From contig CAZHAK010000029.1 of assembly GCA_964530625.1 (NCBI GenBank), positions 1-34,008 of the forward strand: 34,008 nt of DNA, in the 5' to 3' direction. A model generated the notes under the pieces. That model saw only the letters and a program-made list of their open reading frames with translations. It was not told the DNA's origin and did not search any database. The stretch comes from JABWCQ01 sp964530625 (GTDB lineage Bacteria; Electryoneota; RPQS01). Made by a program: the position numbers and the translations under genes. The stretch's first letter is position 1, and each line of letters begins with the position of its first letter. Shown here one piece after another: positions 24,639 to 31,566 of the stretch.

Positions 24639-25985
24639 CTAATGGGACATACGCCGCAATCTTGCTGCGAAAGCCCCGTCCGTTTCATGTATGTGAGTAA
24701 AAGTCTCAAGATCTCCGTGCTCGCCAACGACTGATTCCGGCAGAAATCCGCGCGCGTCTTCCCGCAAAAACTCCGGATGTGTTTTCAAAAACGACTGTAC
24801 AATATCTATATTCTCGGACGGCAGGATGCTGCAAGTCGAGTAAACCAGTACGCCGCCGGGCTTGACCATTTCCGAAGCCCTGTCGAGAATCTCGTGCTGA
24901 AGTGCGTGCTGTAGGCCAATATGATGACTCTTTCTGCGCCAGCGCAAGTCAGGTTGCTTTCTGAGTAAACCGGTCGCACTGCAGGGCACGTCCGCTATCA
25001 CCCGATCAAATGCTGCGGCGCTGAACTGGGTCGCGTCTGCTTCAATTAAAGTGACATTTTCGGCACCGACACGCTCCAAGTTTTCGCGAAGCCGTTGCAG
25101 GCGGGAACCGTCAATGTCGACCGCGGTGATTTGTCCGGTTCCGCCCATCTTTCGCCACATCGCCAGTGTTTTTCCGCCGGGCGCTGCGCAAATATCAAGA
25201 ACGGTTTCACCCTGTGCCGGATCAAGCAATGCTGCCGCGAGTCCCGCGCTTTCATCCTGAACCGAGATTCGACCTTCATCGAGAAACGGTTGAATCACAG
25301 GAAACGACGGCGCGTGAAGCCGATAGTAGCCTTCCAGAAACGGCGAGTGCTCCCAGCGAATCTCATGCGTGTCCAACTCTTGTTCAAACAGGTCCGCGCC
25401 GGATGCATCCATTAAGAATACGCTGATCGGAGGACGGTGATTCGCGACGTCTAAGGCGCGCTCCGCGTCTTCCTGGCCGAATCGTTCAACAAGTTCTCTG
25501 ACAATCCAACGAGGCATCGAGTACATGAAGGAGAGCCGGGCAAGATCATCCGCGCCCTCAGGAGGCGTGTTCCAGCGCTCACGTTCGCGAGCCAACCTGC
25601 GTAAAATCGCGTTGGTCAACCCGCCGGCCTTCTTGCCCAGCCGTTGAATGGCCAGTTCAACCGTCTGGCTGACGGCTGCGTGGTCAGGGATGCGATCCTG
25701 ACCATAAAGCTGATATGCGCCCATCCGGAGCAGGATTCTGGCGACAGGGTCTGCACGGCGGTAATCCCCATGGAAAACAGGCGTCAGAATACTGTCCAAG
25801 CGGCCCCGCCAGCGGATTGTCCCCCAGTACAAGTCCGCAGCTAAGGCCCGGTCGCTGCCGCGCAAATGCGAAGAACCGAGGTATTTGGACAAAACTTCGT
25901 CCGCATAATCCTCTGTTTTTTCCAATTCGGTCAGCGCGTCAGCTGCCACAACCCGTGCTGATGATGCCGTCGTCCCCGTGGGCAT
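24639..25985 (-). CDS. rsmB: 16S rRNA m5C967 methyltransferase RsmB
   Basis: RsmB methylates C967 of 16S rRNA using SAM. The 448-residue protein has an N-terminal NusB-like RNA-binding domain (about 8-135) and a Rossmann methyltransferase domain with the SAM motif CAAPGGKT (266-273), Cys335 in ADVPCS and the catalytic Cys385 in YSTCS. ATG 25985 has GAGGA eight bases upstream. It is the first gene of the ten-gene minus-strand run; no convincing promoter could be picked in the 25986-26050 gap. Confidence 0.95.
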   Translation of the reverse strand: MPTGTTASSARVVAADALTELEKTEDYADEVLSKYLGSSHLRGSDRALAADLYWGTIRWRGRLDSILTPVFHGDYRRADPVARILLRMGAYQLYGQDRIPDHAAVSQTVELAIQRLGKKAGGLTNAILRRLARERERWNTPPEGADDLARLSFMYSMPRWIVRELVERFGQEDAERALDVANHRPPISVFLMDASGADLFEQELDTHEIRWEHSPFLEGYYRLHAPSFPVIQPFLDEGRISVQDESAGLAAALLDPAQGETVLDICAAPGGKTLAMWRKMGGTGQITAVDIDGSRLQRLRENLERVGAENVTLIEADATQFSAAAFDRVIADVPCSATGLLRKQPDLRWRRKSHHIGLQHALQHEILDRASEMVKPGGVLVYSTCSILPSENIDIVQSFLKTHPEFLREDARGFLPESVVGEHGDLETFTHIHETDGAFAARLRRMSH

Positions 25986-26050
25986 AAGTTTATCCTCGTG
26001 AAATTAAGCAATTCTATGAGAGAAACGCAAGACTGTAGAAAACCCGCAAT

Positions 26051-26079
26051 TTGACTTCACAAAGGATTTTCTGTTATTT
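26051..26079 (+). promoter_or_regulatory. Promoter of the lipid A acyltransferase operon
   Basis: TTGACT (26051-26056), a 17-base spacer and TTATTT (26074-26079) form a plausible sigma-70 promoter starting near 26086. This argues against an in-frame TTG start at 26051, which is the -35 box itself. Confidence 0.5.
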
Positions 26080-26107
26080 AGACTCCACCAAAGCAAATAG
26101 AGTTTCC

Positions 26108-26989
26108 GTGCCCCACCGAATGTCCCATTTCTTCCAGTATGCTGCTCTGCGTACCTTCTTTACCCTCGCCAGGGTGCTGCCTCGACGAATGAGGGGTGTT
26201 ATGGGGGTCACATTGGGCAAATTTGCGTATCACACTGGCATCCGTAAGCGTGTTGTTCTTCAGAATTTGGCCCGTGCTTTTCCTAATCTACCCATGCAAG
26301 GCAAATTGCTGGTGGCTCGGCAGTGTTTTGAGCACTTTGGAGCGGTGGCGACGAGTCTCACTGCAACTGCCGATATAACAAGAGAGGACATCGGAAAGTG
26401 GATTTTCTTTGATGGGATTGAAGCTCTTGACCGTGCAGTGGCGTTGGGCAAGGGAGGAGTCGTCGTTTCGGGGCATTTGGGTAACTGGGAAGTAATTGGT
26501 TGCGCGTGCGCAAAACTCGGCTATCCCGTGTCGTTTGTTGTAACCACGCAACGTAACAAACTCGTCCAGGAGTGGCTTGATAAAGTGCGCGAAAAGGCCG
26601 GTGTAGAGATCATTCCAAGAAAACAGGCGCTCAAAGGCGTGCTCTCAGCCTTGAAGAGGAACAGGCTTGTGGCAATCTTGATTGATCAAGATGCTCACGA
26701 AGACGGTGTCTTTGTTCCGTTTTTTGGACAGCTTAGTTCCACTCCGAGAGGCCCGGCGGTGTTTCATTTGAGAACAGGCGCTCCACTGATATTCATGTCG
26801 TCCTACAGAGTGGCTGGAGAAAAGTATCGCTGCCGTTTGGAGACTATTGACACTCTTGTAGGTGCAGATCAGGAAGAAATCATGTCGGTTCTGACTCAGA
26901 AACTTGAGCAAGCCGTGAGACTTGCGCCTCAGCAATGGTTTTGGATGCATAAGAGATGGAAAACACTCCCGCCCGCGTCCTCATTATAG
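26108..26989 (+). CDS. Lipid A biosynthesis acyltransferase, LpxL/HtrB family
   Basis: Members add a secondary acyl chain to lipid A or a similar glycolipid at the inner membrane. The protein (about 293 residues) has the catalytic HxxxxE motif (SGHLGNWE; His123, Glu128) and the LIDQDAHEDGVFVPFFG segment typical of the family. I placed the start at GTG 26108, after AGAG; ATG 26120 is a close alternative with no ribosome site. The gene overlaps the following heptosyltransferase by 34 bases. Together they imply an outer membrane with LPS. Acyl chain and exact position are unknown. Confidence 0.87.
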   Translation: MPHRMSHFFQYAALRTFFTLARVLPRRMRGVMGVTLGKFAYHTGIRKRVVLQNLARAFPNLPMQGKLLVARQCFEHFGAVATSLTATADITREDIGKWIFFDGIEALDRAVALGKGGVVVSGHLGNWEVIGCACAKLGYPVSFVVTTQRNKLVQEWLDKVREKAGVEIIPRKQALKGVLSALKRNRLVAILIDQDAHEDGVFVPFFGQLSSTPRGPAVFHLRTGAPLIFMSSYRVAGEKYRCRLETIDTLVGADQEEIMSVLTQKLEQAVRLAPQQWFWMHKRWKTLPPASSL

Positions 26990-27981
26990 ACACTGCATGG
27001 CTGGGTGACGTGTTGTTTACGACCGCTCTCGCAGGAGCGGTGCGATGCGCGTGGCCCCATACGGAGATTGACTTGTTAACCTCGCCCCGCGCGGAACAAC
27101 TTGTCGAGCATCATCCTGACTTGCGACGGGTTATAGTCTATGACAAACAGGGAAGAAATCGCGGAGTCGCTTCATTGATTGGTTTGTCGAAAAGGCTGAA
27201 TGCCGAGCAATATGACGTCGTCTTGTGTGCACATCCTTCCTTCAGATCGAGACTGCTCTGTTCACTTCTCCAAGCGCCGTATCGTGTCGGCTATAGGGGT
27301 TGGCTCAGCTCGTTTGCATTCACACACACGATTCACAACGATCTTGGGATTGAGCCTGATCACGTCGAGCGGCGACTTAACTTGCTGCGAGCAGTTACTC
27401 CCCTTAAGTCTTCTCCCCCGCTCAGAGTCGGACTTGGGCGAGAGGAAACGGAATGGGCTTTGAATTGGCTGAAAAATAAGAATTTCTCAGACACGAAAAT
27501 GCTCGCTCTGGTACCGGGTTCTGCGCGACGGACCAAGCAATGGGAAACCGAACGGTTTCAGGTGCTCGCCCGAAAATGGCTGGAGATCGGCGGCGATAGA
27601 CGAGTAATAGTCTTTCTGGGGCCGCAAGAGAAGGGGATGTCGGATGGCTATCAAGCTTCGGACGACAACCGGATAGTGGTAGTAGAAGAGTCACTCCGAA
27701 AGTGTGCGGCTCTGCTAAACCGTTGTCAAGCGGCCGTTGGAAATGATACAGGAGTCTCGTTTCTGGCCCTGGCCTCGGGATGTGCGAAGGTGCTCGTCCT
27801 ATATGGCTCGACTCAAGTAAACTATGCGTTTCCTGCTCCGCACAAAGCCGTCGCCGCTGGAGTGCCGTGTTGTTTGCCGCGCACGGGCCATGGCGAGGCT
27901 CGATGCAAGTGGACAAACGGCCCGCCTTGGTGCATGAGCGAGTTGACAGTCGAGAAAGTATTTAGTGAACTGATGGAATAG
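26956..27981 (+). CDS. ADP-heptose:LPS heptosyltransferase family (GT9)
   Basis: GT9 enzymes add heptose to the LPS inner core. The 341-residue protein has the GT-B layout: N-terminal ARVLIIDTAWLGDVLFTTAL (6-25) and a C-terminal half with LVPGSARRTKQWETERF (about 184-200) and the GNDTGVSFLALASG nucleotide-sugar site (about 263-276). It is likelier a WaaF/WaaC/WaaQ relative than an O-antigen enzyme. Its ATG lies 34 bases inside the acyltransferase gene, so the two are coupled. A GC-rich hairpin follows the stop. Confidence 0.9.
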   Translation: MENTPARVLIIDTAWLGDVLFTTALAGAVRCAWPHTEIDLLTSPRAEQLVEHHPDLRRVIVYDKQGRNRGVASLIGLSKRLNAEQYDVVLCAHPSFRSRLLCSLLQAPYRVGYRGWLSSFAFTHTIHNDLGIEPDHVERRLNLLRAVTPLKSSPPLRVGLGREETEWALNWLKNKNFSDTKMLALVPGSARRTKQWETERFQVLARKWLEIGGDRRVIVFLGPQEKGMSDGYQASDDNRIVVVEESLRKCAALLNRCQAAVGNDTGVSFLALASGCAKVLVLYGSTQVNYAFPAPHKAVAAGVPCCLPRTGHGEARCKWTNGPPWCMSELTVEKVFSELME

Positions 27982-27983
27982 CG

Positions 27984-28010
27984 AATCGCCGGGGGCACAC
28001 CCCGGCGATT
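27984..28010 (+). terminator. Hairpin terminator after the heptosyltransferase gene
   Basis: AATCGCCGGGG (27984-27994) pairs perfectly with CCCCGGCGATT (28000-28010), 11 bp around a 5-base loop, starting three bases past the stop. The following TCGTTCTTC is a poor T tract. It lies between convergent genes, so it may shield both. Confidence 0.65.
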
Positions 28011-28040
28011 TCGTTCTTCATCAGTGCTGATTGATGGTAA

Positions 28041-28895
28041 TTAGTTGGTTGCTGAGGCGCCAGCCGTTTGTGGCGACGACACGAGTTTCTGCAGCAACTC
28101 CTGAACAAGTGCCTTCAACGTTTGAGGCGACTCGATCTCGTCGAAGTGGGCAAGCAACACTGCAGGCTCAAACTTGCCGTTTGACAAAGCCATAACGCTC
28201 TCGACATGGTTGCGTAACTGTCTGACGTTTTCCGGCCACTCCACTCGTGTCAGCAATTCCATGTAGTGATAGGGAACGGACGGACGGACGACGCGCTCAC
28301 GCGTGGCAAAGGTATGCAGCACGTCGGCGACCAGATAAGGGATATCAGCATTGCGCTCCGAAAGTGTCGGCATGGTCAATACGAACGGCGACATCGCATG
28401 GTACGCGGATTCGCTGAACATTCCCCGCGACAGTCTTTCGGCTAAGTCACCGCTATGTGCCGTGAACATGAGTCGAGTTCTGCTTGTGGCACTCTTATCT
28501 GATTGAGAAGCTGCCACGTTTTCGTCTATGATCCGGCACAATCGTTCCTGAGCCATCGGACTAAGTTCTTCGATGTTCGTGAATAACAGTGTGCCGCCAG
28601 TCGAGCGGGCCAGCACTCCTTTCACTTCGTCTGAGCCGAACAAAACCGATTCAACGGCATTGGGCGCTAACCGCTCCGACGACACGCTGACGAATGGCTT
28701 TTCCGCCCTGATCGAAGAATTATGCATGGCGCGTGCCAGCAGGCTCTTACCTGTCCCAGTCTCTCCCACGATCAGTAATGGAGAAGTTTCGTTTATTTGC
28801 AGTCCGGCTTGCTTGACCAACCGTTGCATCGCCGCACTGCGCGCGACCAGCGATCCAATCGTGTACCGGCTTTCCATCCAGTTTTTGCTAAGCAT
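28041..28895 (-). CDS. Degenerate sigma-54-activator-like AAA protein
   Basis: The 284-residue protein aligns with the central AAA domain of NtrC-type activators: Walker A GETGTGKS (44-51), ESVLFGSDE where ESELFGHEKGAFTGA is expected, GGTLLFTNIEEL (100-111) and WPENVRQLRN (220-229). Three things are lost. The sigma-54-contacting GAFTGA loop is deleted. The Walker B Asp-Glu is Thr106-Asn107. The arginine-finger segment (FRxDLYYRL) reads FSESAYHAM (160-168). There is no receiver and no DNA-binding HTH; the protein ends soon after the AAA domain. It cannot work as a classical activator, though it may still bind ATP or oligomerise. It has an excellent ribosome site (GGAGGAGA) and follows the membrane-protein gene by 24 bases, so it is expressed, not a relic. 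Confidence 0.85.
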   Translation of the reverse strand: MLSKNWMESRYTIGSLVARSAAMQRLVKQAGLQINETSPLLIVGETGTGKSLLARAMHNSSIRAEKPFVSVSSERLAPNAVESVLFGSDEVKGVLARSTGGTLLFTNIEELSPMAQERLCRIIDENVAASQSDKSATSRTRLMFTAHSGDLAERLSRGMFSESAYHAMSPFVLTMPTLSERNADIPYLVADVLHTFATRERVVRPSVPYHYMELLTRVEWPENVRQLRNHVESVMALSNGKFEPAVLLAHFDEIESPQTLKALVQELLQKLVSSPQTAGASATN

Positions 28896-28919
28896 TTTTA
28901 TCTCCTCCGTAGCGTATTC

Positions 28920-29891
28920 TCATCCGTTCATTCGTCTCACGACTTGCGTCGGCGTGCGGCGAACTTTCATTTTTGCTGAGCCTGACCCAAGGAATATTTT
29001 CGACCCAACCTTTTCCGGATCAAAAAAAGACCGTAGAATAATGCGATCAAACCAGCCGATCCTCCGATCAATAGCAGGGTCGTCAGATAAGCATTGGGAT
29101 TCATAGTAATCGGCAATAGTTTGTGATTTAAACTTTAGTCGAAGGCCTAAGCAAACAGCCATTGAACCGTACACGAACAGAATGGCCCATTGCGACACCA
29201 AGAGAATCTCGAACTCGAGATTTGACAGAAGCATCTCTGCGGTGTCAATGGCCAGGGCTATACCGAACAAAAACAAAAGAGTATCGGCATATGCCCCTAT
29301 CGGTCTGTCCGTACGATACTTATGCACATAGAATGCCAACAACATCAAGAGACTGAAAGAATTCACAATGATTGACGATCTACTTAAAATATCTAAACTT
29401 AAGGCACCCTGTCCGGTGCTGTCTTGAACCACTGCACGAAGTGGATCAAACGTGTAGGGGGAATACAACCATGCTGAGATGATGATAACCACCAACCCCG
29501 CGATTGCAGTATGCACGACTCGCTTCTGGCGGCTTGAGATGTACCCTACGGTTATCGTGGTGACGGCCCAAGCAAGCGCAACGTGCACGCCGATCCAGCT
29601 ATACCCGATGTAAAACTTTAGTGCTAAGCTCTGCTTGCCAGACGCGGTAATAAGTGCCTGAAGCGGACCGGCGAGGGCATAAACTGCGAAAACGAGCCAT
29701 AAGGCAAAGAAGACATGGCGATAATGGATCTCGCGCCGATAAGCAAAAAAGCTGAGCATCGATGAAAGGCTCAGCAAAACTAAGTTACTGGAAAAACTAA
29801 AACTCCACACCCACTCAGGTGAGTTTGGGTGCAAGAGCGCCGTTCCCAGTAGGCCTGTTACGACAAGTCCATATACAAAAAAAACGACCAT
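28920..29891 (-). CDS. Eight-helix integral membrane protein of unknown function
   Basis: I do not recognise the family. About eight hydrophobic helices can be placed (roughly 2-21, 29-50, 58-80, 96-118, 127-145, 170-190, 203-222 and 230-250), followed by a 70-residue basic, probably cytoplasmic tail. The layout recalls the 7TM sensor regions of some histidine kinases, but no kinase domain follows. The start is uncertain: ATG 29891 begins the first helix well (MVVFFVYGLV) but lies inside a terminator-like hairpin and its T run; no better in-frame start precedes the second helix. It lies directly upstream of the degenerate AAA gene and downstream of the repeat-protein gene, all on one strand, so the tail may engage the AAA protein. 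Confidence 0.75.
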   Translation of the reverse strand: MVVFFVYGLVVTGLLGTALLHPNSPEWVWSFSFSSNLVLLSLSSMLSFFAYRREIHYRHVFFALWLVFAVYALAGPLQALITASGKQSLALKFYIGYSWIGVHVALAWAVTTITVGYISSRQKRVVHTAIAGLVVIIISAWLYSPYTFDPLRAVVQDSTGQGALSLDILSRSSIIVNSFSLLMLLAFYVHKYRTDRPIGAYADTLLFLFGIALAIDTAEMLLSNLEFEILLVSQWAILFVYGSMAVCLGLRLKFKSQTIADYYESQCLSDDPAIDRRIGWFDRIILRSFFDPEKVGSKIFLGSGSAKMKVRRTPTQVVRRMNG

Positions 29892-29925
29892 TGCCTAACG
29901 GACTGCAATCCGTAAGCCAATGGCC
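29877..29925 (-). terminator. Terminator or attenuator between the repeat gene and the membrane-protein gene
   Basis: Two 17-base arms (29909-29925 and 29886-29902) match at 14 of 17 positions across a 6-base centre and are followed on the minus strand by eight T residues (29884-29877). It lies 21 bases past the repeat-protein stop. The start codon of the next gene (29889-29891) is in the stem and the T run encodes its residues 2-4, so read-through would decide whether the downstream genes are made. Confidence 0.75.
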
Positions 29926-29946
29926 GCTAAAGATATAGACTAGAAA

Positions 29947-30180
29947 CTACTTGACTGGCAATGGCGGAACAACCGGCACTAATGCAGAAACGCCTTTGAC
30001 TGGCAGTGGAGGAACAACCGGCACCAACGCAGCAATGCCCTTGACCGGTAGTGGCGGTACAACGGGCACCAACGCAGAAACGCCCTTGACCGGCAGTGGC
30101 GGTACAACGGGTACAAGCGCAGCATAACTTGCGACGCTTAAAAGACTTAGAACCAATACAGACGCAATGAACTTCTTCAT
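29947..30180 (-). CDS. Small secreted protein of 15-residue Pro/Val repeats
   Basis: The 77-residue product has a clear signal peptide (MKKFIASVLVLSLLSVASYA, cut near residue 20), leaving about 57 residues built from LVPVVPPLPVKG plus a variable hinge (VSA or IAA). The core appears four times, the last without its hinge. The composition is entirely Leu, Val, Pro, Lys, Gly, Ala, Ser and Ile: no Cys, aromatic or acidic residue. Proline/valine repeats of this kind suggest an extended or elastic secreted chain or surface coat, but I recognise no family. ATG 30180 is set by GAGGA five bases upstream. A near-perfect promoter lies 40 bases upstream and a terminator follows, so it is probably made in quantity. 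Confidence 0.85.
   Translation of the reverse strand: MKKFIASVLVLSLLSVASYAALVPVVPPLPVKGVSALVPVVPPLPVKGIAALVPVVPPLPVKGVSALVPVVPPLPVK
29951..30118. repeat. 45-bp tandem repeat, about 3.7 copies
   Basis: The unit begins TTGAC(T/C)GG on the plus strand at 29951, 29996, 30041 and 30086, period exactly 45 bases (15 codons). Copies differ at many third codon positions, yet the 11-residue core LVPVVPPLPVK is identical in all four. It is entirely within the secreted repeat protein gene. There are no spacers, so it is not a CRISPR array. Confidence 0.95.
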
Positions 30181-30228
30181 TATTTTCCTCACGTGTTGGA
30201 AACGACCCACCATTTTCTATTCGATTCA

Positions 30229-30257
30229 AATATACGAATGGTATGACATGTTGTCAA
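30229..30257 (-). promoter_or_regulatory. Near-consensus sigma-70 promoter of the repeat-protein gene
   Basis: On the minus strand TTGACA (30252-30257), a 17-base spacer and TATATT (30229-30234). These are the same hexamers and spacing as the rRNA promoter at 244-272. The start should be near 30222, giving a leader of about 42 bases to ATG 30180. Confidence 0.85.
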
Positions 30258-30489
30258 GAGCTTTAAGAAAATTCAACTTCATTCCTTATTTTATTATATA
30301 ATTAGAAAACAAAAAGTTATATAACAACTGTAAGAAATTGTCGAGTTTGTCGGGTGTTCAGAGAGGAGTGTGTTTCCAAAACCTCACATTGAGATCGAGG
30401 CATCCTTACCGTCTAGAACTTGTATAGTGACCGCAACTTGTGTAAATTGGTCAGACAACCTTCAAAACAAAATCTCCGCATGCATCTTA
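30258..30489 (+). other. AT-rich gap and likely leader upstream of prfA
   Basis: This 232-base gap starts AT-rich and contains a TATAAT (30297-30302) that could be a -10 box for prfA, with only a poor -35 (TCAACT, about 30273). Transcription would begin near 30309, leaving about 180 bases of leader. A GAGAGGAG motif (30361-30368) looks like a ribosome site but is badly placed for any start codon. The prfA frame is open back to 30370, but the extra 40 residues are unlike release-factor N-termini. Confidence 0.35.
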
Positions 30490-31566
30490 ATGATTGATAA
30501 AGTTGAACATATCCTAAAGAGAGCTGAGGATATTCAACTGCGGCTCTCTACGCCTGAAGTTGCGGCTTCTCCCGCCCTTTCAATGCCTCTGATGAAAGAG
30601 GCTAAAGACCTTGCGCCTCTTGTGGACAAGGCGAGAAAGTACATAAAGGTCCACTCCGAGATTATGGGTGCGCAGGAACTTGTTAAGTCCGGGGACGCGG
30701 CACTCAAAGAAATGGCCTACAGTGAGTTGGAAGAGCTTGAGAGCCGCCGAACGGAGCTTGAGGACGAGTTGCGCACATTGCTGCTGCCACGTGATCCTGC
30801 AGATGAGCGGAATGCGATTCTCGAAATACGCGCCGGCACAGGTGGTGAAGAGGCCGCTCTTTTTGCCGGTGATCTCTTCCGCATGTATTCAAGGTATTGC
30901 GAAACAAAGCGCTGGAAATTTGAAGTAGCCTCGATGACGGAAGCGGAAGCGGGAGGCATTAAGGAAGTGGTCGTCGAGGTGCGCGGACAGGACGTTTTCG
31001 GGCTCCTAAAATGGGAGAGCGGAGTCCATCGTGTTCAGCGTGTGCCTGTGACGGAGTCACAGGGCAGGATTCATACGTCCGCGGCCTCTGTGGCGGTGAT
31101 GCCAGAAGCCGAGGAAACCGACCTTGAAATTAAATCTACTGATCTCAAGATTGACGTTTATAGATCCTCAGGCGCCGGGGGGCAACACGTTAACACCACA
31201 GAATCCGCCGTGCGGATTACGCACTTGCCTTCCGGCCTTGTCGTCGCAATTCAGGATGAGCGTTCCCAGATAAAAAACAGAGCGAAGGCGATGAAGGTCT
31301 TGACTTCGCGTTTGCTCGCACTAAAAATTGAAGGCGAAGCCGCTAAACTATCAGCGGAGCGCAAGAGCCAAATCGGCAGCGGTGACCGCTCTGAGAAGAT
31401 TCGCACTTACAACTATCCGCAGAATCGCGTGACGGACCACCGAATCAATCTGACTCTCTATAAACTTGATCGCGTGATGGAAGGGGATGTCGGTGAACTC
31501 ATTGAAGCCCTACGTATGGCAGACCGGGCTGAGAAACTTAATCGAGCCGCTGAGAGCGCTGCGTGA
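30490..31566 (+). CDS. prfA: Peptide chain release factor 1
   Basis: RF1 ends translation at UAG and UAA. Counting from ATG 30490 the protein has 358 residues, the usual size. It has the PxT stop-codon recognition motif PVT (186-188; RF2 would have SPF) in VQRVPVTESQGRIHTS, and the catalytic GGQ (230-232). The Gln of GGQ is normally methylated by PrmC, encoded by the next gene. ATG 30490 is chosen because MIDKVEHILKRAEDI matches RF1 N-termini; its own ribosome site is poor. It overlaps prmC by GTGA. Confidence 0.97.
   Translation: MIDKVEHILKRAEDIQLRLSTPEVAASPALSMPLMKEAKDLAPLVDKARKYIKVHSEIMGAQELVKSGDAALKEMAYSELEELESRRTELEDELRTLLLPRDPADERNAILEIRAGTGGEEAALFAGDLFRMYSRYCETKRWKFEVASMTEAEAGGIKEVVVEVRGQDVFGLLKWESGVHRVQRVPVTESQGRIHTSAASVAVMPEAEETDLEIKSTDLKIDVYRSSGAGGQHVNTTESAVRITHLPSGLVVAIQDERSQIKNRAKAMKVLTSRLLALKIEGEAAKLSAERKSQIGSGDRSEKIRTYNYPQNRVTDHRINLTLYKLDRVMEGDVGELIEALRMADRAEKLNRAAESAA

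Noticed and set aside
26001..26030. TTGCGT-18-TAATTT as promoter of the rsmB run
   Set aside because: The implied start would fall within the rsmB ribosome site, so it cannot give a normal message.
29951..30118. Tandem repeats as a CRISPR array
   Set aside because: The repeats are contiguous with no unique spacers and lie in a coding frame.
29927..30229. A 100-residue Cys-rich frame on the minus strand over the repeat region
   Set aside because: It is an alternative frame of the 45-bp repeats; the other frame has a signal peptide, good ribosome site and synonymous-only variation.
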